A program made the position numbers and the translations under genes. The notes under the pieces are model-generated. The model had not been told where the DNA came from and searched no databases. It worked only from the letters and a program-made list of their open reading frames with translations. Shown here piece after piece: positions 1 to 12,900 of a DNA stretch of 64,000 bases (within the stretch, counting starts at the first letter, position 1; every line of letters starts with the position of its first letter). This DNA comes from Jacaranda mimosifolia (lineage: Eukaryota > Streptophyta > Magnoliopsida > Lamiales > Bignoniaceae): contig CM032117.1 of NCBI GenBank assembly GCA_018894105.1, positions 50,626,503 to 50,690,502 of the forward strand, in the 5' to 3' direction.

Positions 1-284
1 TGCATGCGATTTTTTGTGTGCACAAATGTTTTTTTATGTATATTTTATCATTCATCATAAAAATAATTAATTGATACTCAAAATACACTATTATTATTTA
101 TAATTTTAGATAATAATAATTTTTTTATCATTCAGTCATGTAAAACTAAATAAGCCAAGACTATTAAATTACAAATCAATATATGTTAAATATATGCGTT
201 GCCCAAGACTCCGCAAATTATGTCATTTTCATTATAAGTTGGAAATTTGATTATTTGGCACGAAAATAAATAAAGGAAGAATGA
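1..284. other. AT-rich non-coding DNA
   Basis: No coding potential, RNA gene or repeat was recognised. It is the left flank of the first hAT element. Confidence 0.5.
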
Positions 285-292
285 GAAACAAT

Positions 293-1026
293 TAGGGGTG
301 GTAATTTTCGACACGACACGATATTATTGGGTTTGGGTTGGGGGTTATTGGGTTGGGTCGATATTGGGTCGACCCGATAAGCAACATGAAAATTATGGGT
401 TGGTTTGGGTTGAGTTTCGGGTTACACGATAACAACACGATAATAACCCTATATTTTTTGCATTTTTAAGTAATGACTTGTTATTTTTTAACAATTTAAC
501 TCTAGATTGATTTGTAATAATTAATATTATTATTTACTACGTAAATCTTGATTATTTGATAATGTTGGGATAATTATTAATCATTGAATGAGACGAATTA
601 TACTTCTTTGCTGGAATTCGACTTCATTGTTGCTAAAATTAAGTCGTGCAAAACTTTTGATTTAACATGAAATTTTGTATATTATTGATGTTGTAGAGAA
701 AATTAAATGAAGTCCAATTATCAAATTGCTCTATGGTATAAAAGTTGAGCTGCTCGAGTATAATGTTGACTTTTTTTAACAAAAATTTGGCATAAGTTGA
801 CTTTTCTCAAAATTTTGGTATAAATTGATTATTTTATTAAGATTCTAGTTATAAAATCTATAAGTTTTTTAGATCAATTATTAATGAAAAATAATAATAT
901 GCTGAAACGGGTTGGGTTCGAGTTGATACGAAAACTTTCAAGTTGGGTTCGGGTTGAGCAAAATTTTGTGATATTTCCCCTCAACTCGATACGAAATAAC
1001 CTAACACGATACGATTGCCACCCTTA
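293..1026. mobile_element. Non-autonomous hAT-type element, 734 bp
   Basis: The ends are inverted repeats: TAGGGGTGGTAAT on the left and the complement of TAAGGGTGGCAAT on the right. They are followed inward by GGGTTGGGT/ACGAT-rich subterminal sequence typical of plant hAT-derived repeats. The element is flanked by a perfect 8-bp direct repeat, GAAACAAT, at 285-292 and 1027-1034, the target duplication expected for hAT. There is no transposase reading frame inside, so it must be mobilised by another element. The perfect target duplication suggests a fairly recent insertion. Confidence 0.88.
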
Positions 1027-1034
1027 GAAACAAT

Positions 1035-1560
1035 TAGTTGTATACATTGGTGGGTGGAATATCAAAACAGTAAAGAAATAAAAGAAGAGATATATACAAT
1101 ATAAAATAACATTCAACCACCCTGTACCAACTTCTTTAGCCTTCAAGATGCCCCAATAGCTCGAAACAACCAAGTCAACTTTCTCCAACATTTTTTTTTT
1201 CCGGTGCCACGCCGTTGCTTTTCTTATCCTTCTCCACCACCGCCGATGTCGAAGAAAGCTCCAGCGGCCGTGCTGATCATCCACCTCCACCCTATCAATA
1301 TCATAATTAACCCTTATGCTTGTACTCCAATCGCCGGCAATGCATTAAATGGCGTCAAAGCATGACTGTCCTGTCGCAGCAGATGCTCACGCGCAGTTGC
1401 CGCTTGTGATCATGCGTTTCACCACTGATCTTGCCTTGGGACAACATTTTGTTTGCATATAAGTTATTTATTTGCAGGATTTTGGCCGTGATTGGATTTG
1501 AAATGCAAATGCGGCGATGTGCAAGGATACAAATGGTTTCGGTTATTAAGGAGAGTCCAT
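1035..1560. other. Unassigned stretch with a short minus-strand reading frame
   Basis: The part at about 1190-1450 is richer in GC than its surroundings. An 88-codon minus-strand frame (1290 to 1024) begins MEVDDQHGRWSF, is rich in Arg and Trp, and ends in a hydrophobic tail that runs into the hAT right end. I do not recognise it. It could be a fragment of a host gene or chance. Confidence 0.2.
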
Positions 1561-2135
1561 CAACGTTTGCGAAATCGGACCGGTGATCAAATTGTTAGCC
1601 TTATTGATTACTAATTCGATCGGTTCAATCGATTTAACCATTGGTTCAATCAATGTGACGTTATAATTATATTTAATATTTTATAAATATATTAAAAATA
1701 TAAAAAATGTATATATATATACATATATGTAAAGAAAAAAAAATAAAAATTGCCTAGTGCTATGAAACTTTCTTCAAACTATACTCTATAGTAATATCCA
1801 TACATCGATTTAAAATATGAACTCATAAAATAAGACTTGCTAGAAAATATCTTTATAGAATCCATTACAACTTATAAAAATAATAAACACAAACTCAAAT
1901 AGCATAAAAGTTTCAAATATAAATAAAAAAAATATTTATTTAATTAATTTTTATTTTTTTTTTAAAAGTAAAAACATTTTTTTTTTTTTTAAAACCGGTT
2001 CGCCAGTTGAATAGGATTTTTACCGGTTTGCACCGATTTTTTAAACAGGTGGTTTTATCTATCAAATCGGACCGGGACCTTGGCTAGTTCCTGATTGAAC
2101 CGGTTGAATGGTCCGATCCAATTTTTTAATCATTG
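1561..2135. mobile_element. hAT MITE with CAAYG...AAATCGGACC ends
   Basis: The left end starts CAACGTTTGCGAAATCGG and the right end, read inward, starts CAATGATTAAAAAATTGG. Both run into CGGACC and ACCGGTT-rich subterminal sequence. Near-identical 8-bp repeats GAGTCCAT (1553-1560) and GAGTCCAC (2136-2143) flank it. The interior is AT-rich and non-coding. The same terminal motif occurs in the element at 57947-58681. Confidence 0.75.
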
Positions 2136-2143
2136 GAGTCCAC

Positions 2144-3194
2144 AGGTGAGGGGATTAGGTGTTTTCAAATTGTGGATAAAATTACAGTTTTAGTTTTATT
2201 GAATTATTTTTTAAATAACTTAAAGGATAAATTTAAAAGATTAATAAATTATTGGCATCCAAACTATTTTTCTATGGTGAAATTTTCGTTTTATCCATTC
2301 ATTTAAATTATCCTTTTTTAATTTTGGGATAGATGAAAGAGCAATTCATGTAACTGTCATATTAGACAATGTCAAAAAAAAAAAAAAAACACTATCATAT
2401 TAAATACAAAAGTACATACCTTCCTTCCTTCTTAGAATAGTATAGATAATGATTTTGAACATAATTGTGTAATTTTGATCAAATTTAAAATTTTTAGAAT
2501 TTTAAATATTTTAATTAAATTAAAAAATTCTCAGTAATTATTGTTATTAATCTTTTATCCAAAAGAGTCCAAAATTTATTTGGATAACTAAGAATTTAAG
2601 TGTAGTTATTTTCTTTATTAACAATTAAAATTTTTTAACTTCTTAATAAATTGTTAACAACTAGATAAAAAGGAATTAATAGTTAAAATGATACTATAGT
2701 ATCCTATTATCAAATTAAGTAAATTAAAGTACAAATTATAGAGTTAAATGTACATAAGGTGCACAAAAGAGCCCATTTGGGTTTGAACTCGATACCTCTC
2801 ATATATATAATAAGAGTGACTGATGCTATTAGGCTATAAACCACTGGACATCTCTTACAAGTTCTTAATTTGAGTCTTATACTTTATTTTGTTGTAGAGG
2901 ATAACAAATATATTAGATAATTTTGTAATATTCTAGTGAAGAGTCACAAAAACTTAATTTTGGAGTGCATCACGAGATCAATTAGAATTCAATATGTATT
3001 AAAGGTTAATCATAATCTTTAATTATTACGTAACAAGTGATGGGGACGAAATAAAAAAAATTAAGAACCAACATTTGCAGCACGACTTAAAATCATTTAT
3101 ATTCAATTGAAGACCTATAATAAATGATAGGGACGATTATAAAATTTAAAAAAGAAAGAAAGAAAGCATTCGCACCACGTCTTTAAATCACTTA
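2144..3194. other. AT-rich non-coding DNA with a weak tRNA/SINE-like trace
   Basis: There is no coding potential. At about 2765-2860 the minus strand reads GTCCAGTGG, then about 50 bases, then GAGTTCAAACCC. These look like degenerate A- and B-box motifs of a tRNA-derived SINE. No poly-A tail or target duplication was found, so this is only a hint. Confidence 0.25.
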
Positions 3195-4016
3195 GGGGTT
3201 GTTTGGTTTCATTTTTAGAGGGCATTTTCATTTTCAAGTGAAAATGGAGAGAGAAAAATTAGTTAGAATAGTTGAATTTGAAAATGAAGTCTTATTTGGA
3301 TGTGTTGTAGAAAATTATAGGTTTATGTAAGTGTGAAAATGAGATGTATTTGGATGTTGGATGCTTTTGTATTAAAAGTTGTGTAGTTTTTTAATTTGAA
3401 TTAATGATGTGTTGTGTGATTGTTTGAAAAAATAATATTATAATTATAATTTGAATTTATAATATTTTTGTGGTGAATGATGTATGAACAGTATTGGGAA
3501 GATAAAAAATAATTAAGGTAATGATAATGGTTGAAAAATGGATGAAAATGGAGAGAAAATATAATAAAAAAATATTTTGAAAATGAAAATATTTGATAAA
3601 ATGGTGTAGATAGTAATAGTTTTCTATTTTTATTTTGAGGAGAAAATAAAAATGGGTGTAGAAATGAAAAAAAATGGCTGTTAGAGCCCATGTGGATATG
3701 TTTTTAAAGTCATTTTCTGTTTTCTGTTATTTTCAGAAAGTGAAAAGTTAGTTATGAATATATGTTTGAAAATAAATTGTTGTTTGGACATTTTATTTAA
3801 AATAAAATAATTGCATATGATTGAAAATAAGATATATTTAGATGTTATTGTGTTTTTGTATTAACAGTCATAAAAATAAGAGTAGGGAAAAATATAATAT
3901 GCAAATGAAGAGAAAGTACTAATGTGTGTTTGGAAAAATAATTTAAGAATGAAATGTTGTGTTTTCATTGTATGGAAAAAATGAAAGTGGGATGTGAAAA
4001 CAAAACCAAAGGGTAC
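3195..4016. mobile_element. Tourist/Harbinger-like AT-rich element, possibly two nested
   Basis: The left end is TTA followed by GGGGTTGTTTGGTTTCA. The right end reads inward as ACCCTTTGGTTTTGTTTTCA and is followed by TTA at 4017-4019. TTA duplications and a GTTTGG-type terminus fit PIF/Harbinger MITEs. A second terminus-like word at about 3682, TTAGAGCCCATGTGGATA, suggests two related units joined or nested. Reading frames in it are low complexity and not genes. Confidence 0.5.
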
Positions 4017-4726
4017 TTATGTTTCATCTTAAAGTTCAACTTGAACTCATTTGTTATGTCAATCGATGTTTGTAACAACACACCAATAAATTAAATTTTG
4101 ACAAAATATTTTAATTTGATATGACTGAGGAATTTCTCAACTCTAACAAATACTTCTAGATCCATCTTTTAAGCTCGGACGTTATCAGTTTATTGCAGTA
4201 AATTCCAGAGTCCATATAGCATTCCGCGTCGGCTTTATTCAAGCTGTGAGTCAGCATGGTGCCACCGCCCCCAACATCAACTTCAACTCCTCACTTTGAA
4301 AAAGCCAGCACTCTCCTCTGTGTGTGCGTAAACTACTTGTACAATTATAATTAACAAATCCTTGGTCATTCCTAATACTTAGGAAAGAATTCTTTTCATC
4401 ATTTCTCAACGATAATATATATGCATAGTAAAAATCTAAAGCGGATTTTCACTTTGGATCTTCTATTTTATTTTCTATTCTATCTTGTTATATTTATGCT
4501 AAGTGTATCTAATTTTTAATTAATTATTTTTATAAAAAAAATATTTAATACACTTATTATATATTCATGAAATGAAATAGAAATGCAATAGAGAATGGAA
4601 TAAAAAATTTCAACCGGCAGATTCGTCCCTTATTAGCAAATATAACTACATTCCCACCACTCTTTCCCTGTATTTTCCTTTCACCCCAAGAAACTTCTCC
4701 CGAAATCTTCGTATCGGTCTTTCTTC

Positions 4727-4735
4727 TATATATAA
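4727..4735 (+). promoter_or_regulatory. Probable TATA box of the NAC gene
   Basis: TATATATAA lies 113 bp upstream of the NAC start codon and is followed by a CATTGG word and a pyrimidine-rich patch. This would place transcription start at about 4765 and give a 5' leader of roughly 80 bases. Inferred from position and composition only. Confidence 0.45.
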
Positions 4736-4847
4736 TAACATCATCCCTTTATCCCATTGGCCCCTCTCATTCGCTTTCTTAATTCGTTTCCCTTTCCAAA
4801 AACTGTTTAATTTGTGTTGTTTTGTTTTACAACTTGGTGTTGCCGAA

Positions 4848-6790
4848 ATGGAAACACGGGGTGGTCCAGGTGAAGGTCCACCGTCAGTGGTTAACAATGA
4901 AGAAGATGATGGATTAGCATCAAGAATAGAGCTGCCTCCAGGGTTCAGATTCCATCCGACCGATGAGGAGATTATCATTCACTATCTTCTCAAAAAGGTT
5001 ATGGATAGACGTTTTGCAGCCATAGCCATCGGAGAAGCTGATCTCAACAAGTGTGAGCCCTGGGATTTACCTAGTAAATATTCTACCCATCTTATAAGAT
5101 CTTAATTAATTTTCTCCAATTTTTGCTTCATGGATATGTAAGTATAATGTGTGTGTGTGGTGTGTGGGTGATTTTTTTTTCTATTTTGCTTCTTTCTTAC
5201 CAGTGAATAAGTTGATCAAAAGTTGTTGGAATTTCTATTAGTTAATAACCTTTTGACTTGCAAAGGCTGAATTAGTCAGTGATCGCCTTTTCGTTGTCAT
5301 ATTTTTCCATCTTTGAAATCCTATTTTCTTATAATCGAGAGGTGACAATTAGTAAAAAAATGTGGAGATCTTCGTTTGAGATTGATTATTGAAGATTATG
5401 ACATTTGATTAGTGAATTATCTGATTGAAGCCGTTCAATGATCCTTTACAATTTTGTAATTTGAGGATATAATATAAAGTTATATGAACACATATAAATA
5501 AATTAACCAAATATACCAACCCGCAGCAAGACTTTGAATCCAATAGCCGTTTCGAGAACCAAAGTCCCTGATTTAGTTATTAAGATTTATTGGTATTCAC
5601 ACGTGGTGGAAGAGAAACAAGCCATAAAAAGAAGCAGAAGGGCTAGTTTTACAAATTCGACTGTTGCATCTGGACTTATACATGCATGTTTTACCATTCA
5701 ACTGATGGATAGCCTTTTACTTCATAACATTATCATCATACTTGGCTCCCAAATTCACTAGGTGGACTATCGAAGGGTTGGAATTTAATTAAGTTTCAAA
5801 CATAATAGAGGTCCTGTTATGTATTTATCAAATTATGAAGACATGATGTTTGGATATTTTGTTGTGTTGTGGTGCAGAGAAGGCGAAGATGGGAGAAAAA
5901 GAATGGTTCTTGTTTTGCCAGAGAGACAGAAAGTATCCAACAGGCATGAGAACTAATAGAGCAACTGAATCAGGATACTGGAAGGCTACTGGGAAAGATA
6001 AGGAGATATACAAGAGTGAAAACTGTCTTGTTGGGATGAAAAAGACTCTAGTTTTCTACAAAGGGAGAGCTCCTAAAGGAGAGAAAACCAATTGGGTTAT
6101 GCATGAATACAGACTGGAGGGAGACCTTTCCAATTACAACTTCTCTAAGGCCACAAATGTACGTAGAATTAAACCATAGCTTCTTCTTCTTTTTCAGTTC
6201 CTCCTCTTTTTATACGTTAATTATATTTATGCAATATTCATTTTCTTCTTTCTGTCACAAATTCAAGAAATAATACAATTTTGTTGTTTATCATGTGATT
6301 CCAGGAAGAATGGGTTGTTTGTAGAGTTTTCCACAAGAACAGTACTACTACAGGAATCAAAACAAGAATGGATTACTCGCTACCACCATTGGCAGATTAT
6401 TTTTGTTCAGGCTTTGCAACTGATGATGAAGTTGAATCCAAAGCAAATATTTCCTCATCAAGAATGATGCTGAACAACAATAAGTTACAATATAACCAAA
6501 AGAACGTCCTTAATAGTCCTTGTAATCTGGAGCCAAATCCCCTTTTCTTTCCCCAAACTGTTCATCCCAATTCAGCATTTCCTCATCAATCATCATTATC
6601 ATCATCTCCAGTTGTTTACCAACACCAAGAAACTGGACTTAGCACTGAAGTAGTACTCACTGAGACAACCTCTGTGCATTCCATGGGAGATACTAATGAA
6701 AGCAAGAAACAATATTTTGATGAACAAATTGAGGGTCTCTCTTTCAGTCCCAGTACTATTTCAGATTTGGATCCCTTGTGGAGCTACTGA
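4848..6790 (+). CDS. NAC-domain transcription factor, three exons, 330 aa
   Basis: The exons are 4848-5073, 5878-6158 and 6305-6790, with GT-AG introns and consistent phase (993 bases in all). The protein has a 28-residue acidic leader. The NAC domain follows at residues ~29-181: [13 protein letters not shown] (A), [15 protein letters not shown] (B), [20 protein letters not shown] (C), [20 protein letters not shown] (D) and EEWVVCRVF (E). The rest is a Ser/Asn/His-rich C-terminal half ending SDLDPLWSY, typical of a NAC activation region. The first intron falls at the usual NAC position after WDLP. The AKMGEKEW and [21 protein letters not shown] stretches place it near the NAC046/NAC087/NAC092/NAC100 group rather than the CUC proteins. 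It should be a nuclear DNA-binding regulator that dimerises through its N-terminus. I see no miR164-like complementary site in exon 3. The exact orthologue is uncertain. Confidence 0.93.
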
Positions 6791-8115
6791 AACAACAGAA
6801 ATATGAAGCTTATATAATTTTCTTCCCATGATCAGTACAATCCTCTCTACCTGCGGGCCAGTATTTTAGTGCTGCAGTTATTTAGGTTTATGGTGGTTAA
6901 CAAGAATCAGTACTGTATAAAGTATAGATTTTAACCTTATTTTTTGGGAGATTTCTGTATACATTTTCTCTTAACAGTAGGTCGTGGCCTTCTAGGTTAT
7001 ATGGATTGCTTACATGGTGTCTTATGTCCATGATGCTTTCATTTTTATTAGTGAAATATTAGTTAATCTTTGGTTGTTTGCATAGTGATGCATGGATGCC
7101 TTTCTGCCGTACTTGGGTTCATTTTGGCTATCATTTTAGGGATATATTTCCTAAAAAAGTTTTATGAATTCAATGGGGAATCTGTAGAAATAAAAATTTG
7201 CTAGATGATTGAGTTGCAAAATTTGACCAATTAAATTAACGTGTTAATTTTAATATATATACTAGTATAAAAGAGAAGACATTTTTGTCTCACAAATGAA
7301 AGTTATTTTTGAAATTTTACTAATAATAACCTTAACTTATTTCAACAATTAAAATAAACAATTCAATTTGAAGGGTAAAATAGAGAATCCGAGACATGAG
7401 AGTAGTTTGGATACCAATTTTATTAATATTTCAAATTTATCTTTTGAATTCTCCTTTAAAAATATTCTAATAATAAGGTCAAAATAGTACTTTTCATAAA
7501 ATCAACTAACTTGCTAAATACTTACAAAAATCACCCAACAACTCCCACAAATGCTTGCAACAATTATACCTCCCAACTCCAAGCAATTTCATCCTCCATT
7601 CAAATATTAAAAGAATCATATTATTAAATATTCAAAAAATATTTATACATGCAAAATCACGTGCAACAACCGCTATAGCCAGTTTACTTTAAAAAAATAT
7701 GTTTTATTTACTTATGTGTTCAAAAGTAAAAACAAGAACGTGTCTGAAAATAAGACTTTGAAAATAAAGTTGAAATTATGATATGGAATCTAAGTATATA
7801 ATTATAGTTTAAGAAGTGTTTTCAGAAAATATTTGGGTTTGTTCCAAGCCTCAATTCTTTACACGGCATTTGATTTGAATTCTCAAATTTAATTGAAGCC
7901 TTAACAATGTCTCAAACCCCTACGTGCTCGGTGCTCCTCCACCATAGTGATGCCACATGCCATATGTGCCACAAATTAACAAACATTTATGCCTTCTTAA
8001 ACTTGCCCAAGAAATTAATTATTAAATAAGAGTTAAGATTAATTAATAAAATATTAAGAATATTAGGGTTTACTGTTGGAATATTCTAAGCTTCCTTTCT
8101 GAATTTGCAACAATT

Positions 8116-8146
<31 letters not shown>

Positions 8147-9155
8147 ATAATTCTCCTGCAGTTGTGCTGCACTGATCACTTGAGCACAGGTGGACCATTT
8201 TAATATTTTATGTATTTTTCATCTGATCTCTGCTCAATATGTATATATTAATTAATTTGTAGTACTATCCAGTCCTGTTAATTTCAACTATTTCGTGGTG
8301 ACGCAAATGAGATTAATTAATTACTTGTTCAAACAGAACACACATCATTTTTGCTTTATATATTTATATATATATAAATGTATATATACAAATCTCTAAT
8401 CACATGATTAATGTTCGATATACAATATTAATTGTCGCAATGTAATCCTTTAATTTGTCCCATTTTTTCTAACAGGGAGGTTGTCCCCTCTTAAGTCAGA
8501 ACTCAGAACTCAGAACTAACTAGCTAGTGTGAACTTTATGTGGAGATTTTCTTTCTTTCTTTATTTGTTTTTATCTTTTTTGAAACTTTAATTAGCTTGA
8601 TTTAGTTTTTTAATTTATTCTTTAGCGACAGCCAAATAGATACACCGTTTATGTAAATCAATCAATATAATCATTAATTACATACAAAACATTAATGTAT
8701 ACAACCCAGATCAGAATTAATGTCAAAGTGGACTTAATATATATATATATATATATAAAGTTATAAGATAAATGGCTCTCATTAATTTTTAGTAGAATAA
8801 CAATTATAGTATATATATATATCATATTATATATCTCATTATTGACTTATTGGTAATATAACTTTGGCATGCAGTAAGATGATTCGGGATCAAAATTTGC
8901 TTGACATTAGGTTGCTTGTTCAATATTGTAACTATGTTTTATGAATCATGCTTGCACGCTATGGTAACTATGTTTGAATTTGAAATTTTAATGTTTCATC
9001 CTACCAACAAATTAAAAATAAATAAATTATCATATAGCATCATATTCTAAGTCGCACGCTAGTATATGACTATATCTATCTATATCTATACTACGTATCT
9101 ATATCTATACTACATATAAAAGTATGAATGAATACAATAGTTTATTCCTTTTTAT
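6791..9155. other. Intergenic AT-rich DNA downstream of the NAC gene
   Basis: Holds the NAC 3' untranslated region (roughly the first 200-300 bases), then AT-rich DNA without coding potential. (TA)n runs occur at about 8117-8142, 8737-8757 and 8811-8822. Confidence 0.5.
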
Positions 9156-9990
9156 GCGAGGATAAAAATATCCTTCTCTAATAATACCATCACATTTAAT
9201 GCACATGATTTGGTGGTAATTACAACCAAATTATATCTATTTTTAATTAGACTCATAAAAAATAGTAACTATAATTAATATAATCAAGTCTTTCAACTTA
9301 AATAATGTGTATGCATCAGATGTATATACAGTGTATTTAAACTCATAGAAAACAATAACTATAATTAACTAAATCAAGTCTGTCATTTAAAAAATGTATA
9401 TGTATCACATGTATACACCAAACAAGTGTATTTTAATTAGGAATATAGAAAACAATAATTATATTAATCAAAATTTTCTACTTAACAAATTAATTATGTA
9501 TATTAAAATTTGTCCTTCTATAATTACAAAATTTTATCTCCATCAAACGAGTCTATTATTATCACATTCAATACATATGGTTGTATGGTAAACTACAACT
9601 AAGTTAAATTTATTCTAATTAGACTTATAAAAAAATAATAACTAAATTGAAATTAATTAAGAAAAAATCAATTGATGAGGAGAAAATGATACTTCATAAA
9701 TACATTTGTATAGATATTCATTCTGCATTATCCCTCAAAAAAAAAAGAAAAGAAATATCTTTTATATATTAAAATATGTGTTGATGCCAAAATTTAATAT
9801 AACAATAAACAATAATAGATTAAGTTTTACAATCACATGTTTAATTAATGAGGAAAAAAATGATATTTTGTAAATGCATTCATACAAATATAAATTCTTC
9901 CTCAAAAATAAAAAGAGAAAAATACGTATTATATATCAAAATAGGTGTCAAACTTGTATGCAATATTATATTTAATATGGTAATGAGAAA
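9156..9990. repeat. Decayed tandem/local duplications
   Basis: Phrases recur with many changes. TAATTAGACTCATAAAAAAT is near 9245 and a near-match, TAATTAGACTTATAAAAAAA, near 9616. ACTATAATTAA with AAATCAAGTCTGTCATTT or a close variant occurs near 9270 and 9360. A longer pair is 9674-9805 and 9850-9985, which share GAGGA(G/A)AAAATGATA, a CTCAAAAA(T)AAAA run and TATATTTAATATGGTAAT-like ends about 160-175 bp apart. No genes are seen. Nature unknown. Confidence 0.4.
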
Positions 9991-12900
9991 GACTAAACTT
10001 AGTTTATTTAGTTTTTTTATCTTTTCATTTATTTTTATATTTATTTATATTTGAGAAATATATTTTGGTTAATTTTTACATATAATGGTGTGTGCATTTT
10101 ATTTTCTTGATATTATTAGCACGATGCTTCCATGTTGTATCAAAAATTTGAGAAAATTTCTTAACCTTAATTATTTAAGTTAAAAGACAAAAAGTCAAAA
10201 GAAAAAATAATATATAATTGTCAACTAAAATTTTATCTCTTGAAATAATCTTTTTAAATGAATTGTTTTTTAATGAAAATATTAATGTGATATTACTAAC
10301 TTTCAATAATTATTTTATAAGTCAATAGGATAGAAATATATATAATTTATTTTTAATCAAATATTTATTTGAAGGATCAAACTAAATTTTTTATGTGGGG
10401 CATGATGGACGATGAGGAAGACTTTGTCAAGATCAAATTTTGCATGACTTAACTAATCATATTATAAATATTGTTAAAACATATATCAACGACATAATAT
10501 GTATGATTCATTCGGTATATAATTTACTTGAACTTGATCATAGTTAATTAAGATTTGAATTTTTTTCAAAAAAATATGTATTATATCATTGGATTGATAT
10601 ATAGTTATGTAATTCAAACTATTAAAGTTAAAAAATATTTATTCAATTTTAATAATACATAACATTAATTTGACGTAGTAAAATATTTTCTATCAATATA
10701 TAAAATAGAATATCAATAAATACATTTCACTATAAAATATCACGTTAGCCTATATGTCTTCATCCATGCCCTATAAAATATCCCCAAGCACAAAGTAAAT
10801 TCCCAATTAAATATTTAGTATCCAATTGTGAAAAATTCTTTTTTTTTTAATATATTATTATATATTAAATAATTAATAAAATACAATATTTATATCAAAC
10901 AAAGAATTTTATTTAACAATTCAAGTATATATATATATTAATGGCTAGCTTAATTCATGTTCCAGCTCTTACAGATTTATGAACTAGAAAACTTTCAAAG
11001 AAATAATTTTCATACTTTTTTACCAATTTTTTTTATTTATAAAATGATGTAATATTTTTATTTTACATAATCATATTTAAATGTTTAAAATTGACTAGAA
11101 TTTAACTTTCTCTATTTTTGGTTTAACTAAAAAGAGACGAAAGTGAGAACATAATCATAAATCGAACACATGGGAAAGTTTTCTTTTCTTTTCTTTTTTT
11201 TTCCTTTTCTAATTTTAGATTAAAAGCAAGTGGTCCATTAAAAATATAAAATTAAATAAGTAATATAAATTTTATTATTTTTTTATGTAAATTTAGAGGA
11301 GACCAATTTATAAATCGCTATGAATCATTTGAATCATATTTTTTTGTTTTATTTCATAAAATAACAATTAAAATTATTGTTTAAAAAATCAGAAAGAACT
11401 TTTAAATTAATAAAAAAATAAAATAGAAATGAAACTAAAATTATGGAATAACAACTGGCATAAATTTAATTCATTGAGAGTGATAGAAAAACAATTAAAA
11501 AATGAAGCTTCTTCAAATATCTGCCAAAAATGAAAAAATTCAATAGTTGGCTAATATTAGTCATTATATTGTAAAAGATGCATACAAATCATGTTTTTTA
11601 AATGTTAAATTTTTTAATATATATCTTATTTTAGTCATTATTTAATTCACATATTTTTATTACTTCATTTTTCAATAAAGGGTTCCTAAAATGATAATGA
11701 ATCGATAAACTTTTATCTTGAATCAACTTCATGTTTAGTTAATTTAATATTGGATATTCTAAGATATATATATATATATATATATTTAAACGTCATCATA
11801 CATACCTATTTAGAAAAAATTTCACCTATAATTTAGATTCATGGGCATAATTTTTTAATAATATTATAGTGTATTTATTTTGATAATAAAACGAGATAAG
11901 ATAAAGAGGAAATATACTGCGCTAAGTATTATAGAGAGACATCTATATATAGATAAAATTAAAAAGTGCAAGAAAATGAGAAAGTCAATTAAATCATCAA
12001 AGGAGAAAAAATATATAAATTAATAAGTTAGCACATCTCTTTCAACGTAACTTTGAATGAAAAATAATTAATTCATAAAGAATTCAATTATCAATATTCA
12101 CCAATTTATAGCTTCTAAGAGCACATATAGTTTATTATCAATCAAAATGTTAGTAATTTTTCAACAAATATTTACTTTATGATTTTTCAATGAATATCAT
12201 ATCTGCGAGCAAATATTGTCATATGCTAAAATTTTAAATTTTAATCTCATTTTTTCATTATATTTGGGAATTTATGATTCTGTGTGCTCGAAGCTCATGA
12301 ATTTAATAAGGTACTTAATTACATCTACTATGGTATTGAAAGATTTAAAAGAGCCTATGTGGCAATAAAAAAATTAGACTTGCTTTGGTCTAAATTTCAA
12401 ATAAATTGAATAAGTTGTTTATTTTTCTATCAGAAGAGATTATAAACTTTCTAAAAGGTATTTGACTCTTGAACTGCATATTTTTTTAACTTCATTTGAT
12501 GTGAAATTAGATAAAATCTTGCATCTATAAGGATGGATTTTATTTTTTTTCGGTAAATAAAATTCATTCATCATCAATCAACTTAACAAAGTCATAAATA
12601 GAATCTGACATACCCGAAACTCCAATTAGAACTAAAATAGGAAAAGAAATGGGGGGATAGGGCCATTCCAATTTCTTTGAAATGTCCACTTTGCCAAATT
12701 GTGGGCCCAAATATTTGTGCATTAGAGGATTTATATTTTTGCATCTAGGCCCAAATATAAAGATGGAGTTATATTTTTTGAACACAGTGCATGGTATATC
12801 ATATTTTTTCAGAATTAATTTCCAAATGAAAATAGGCAATATAATTTTTAGTTTTATTTTGCTAAAGCAAAAAATGAGCTTGAGAATAGAAAATATTAAA

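Noticed and set aside
2765..2860. tRNA gene
   Set aside because: Only A- and B-box-like words; no acceptor stem or anticodon arm could be drawn.
5534..5761. Plus-strand frame in NAC intron 1
   Set aside because: It lies within an intron with clean splice sites and has no known motif.
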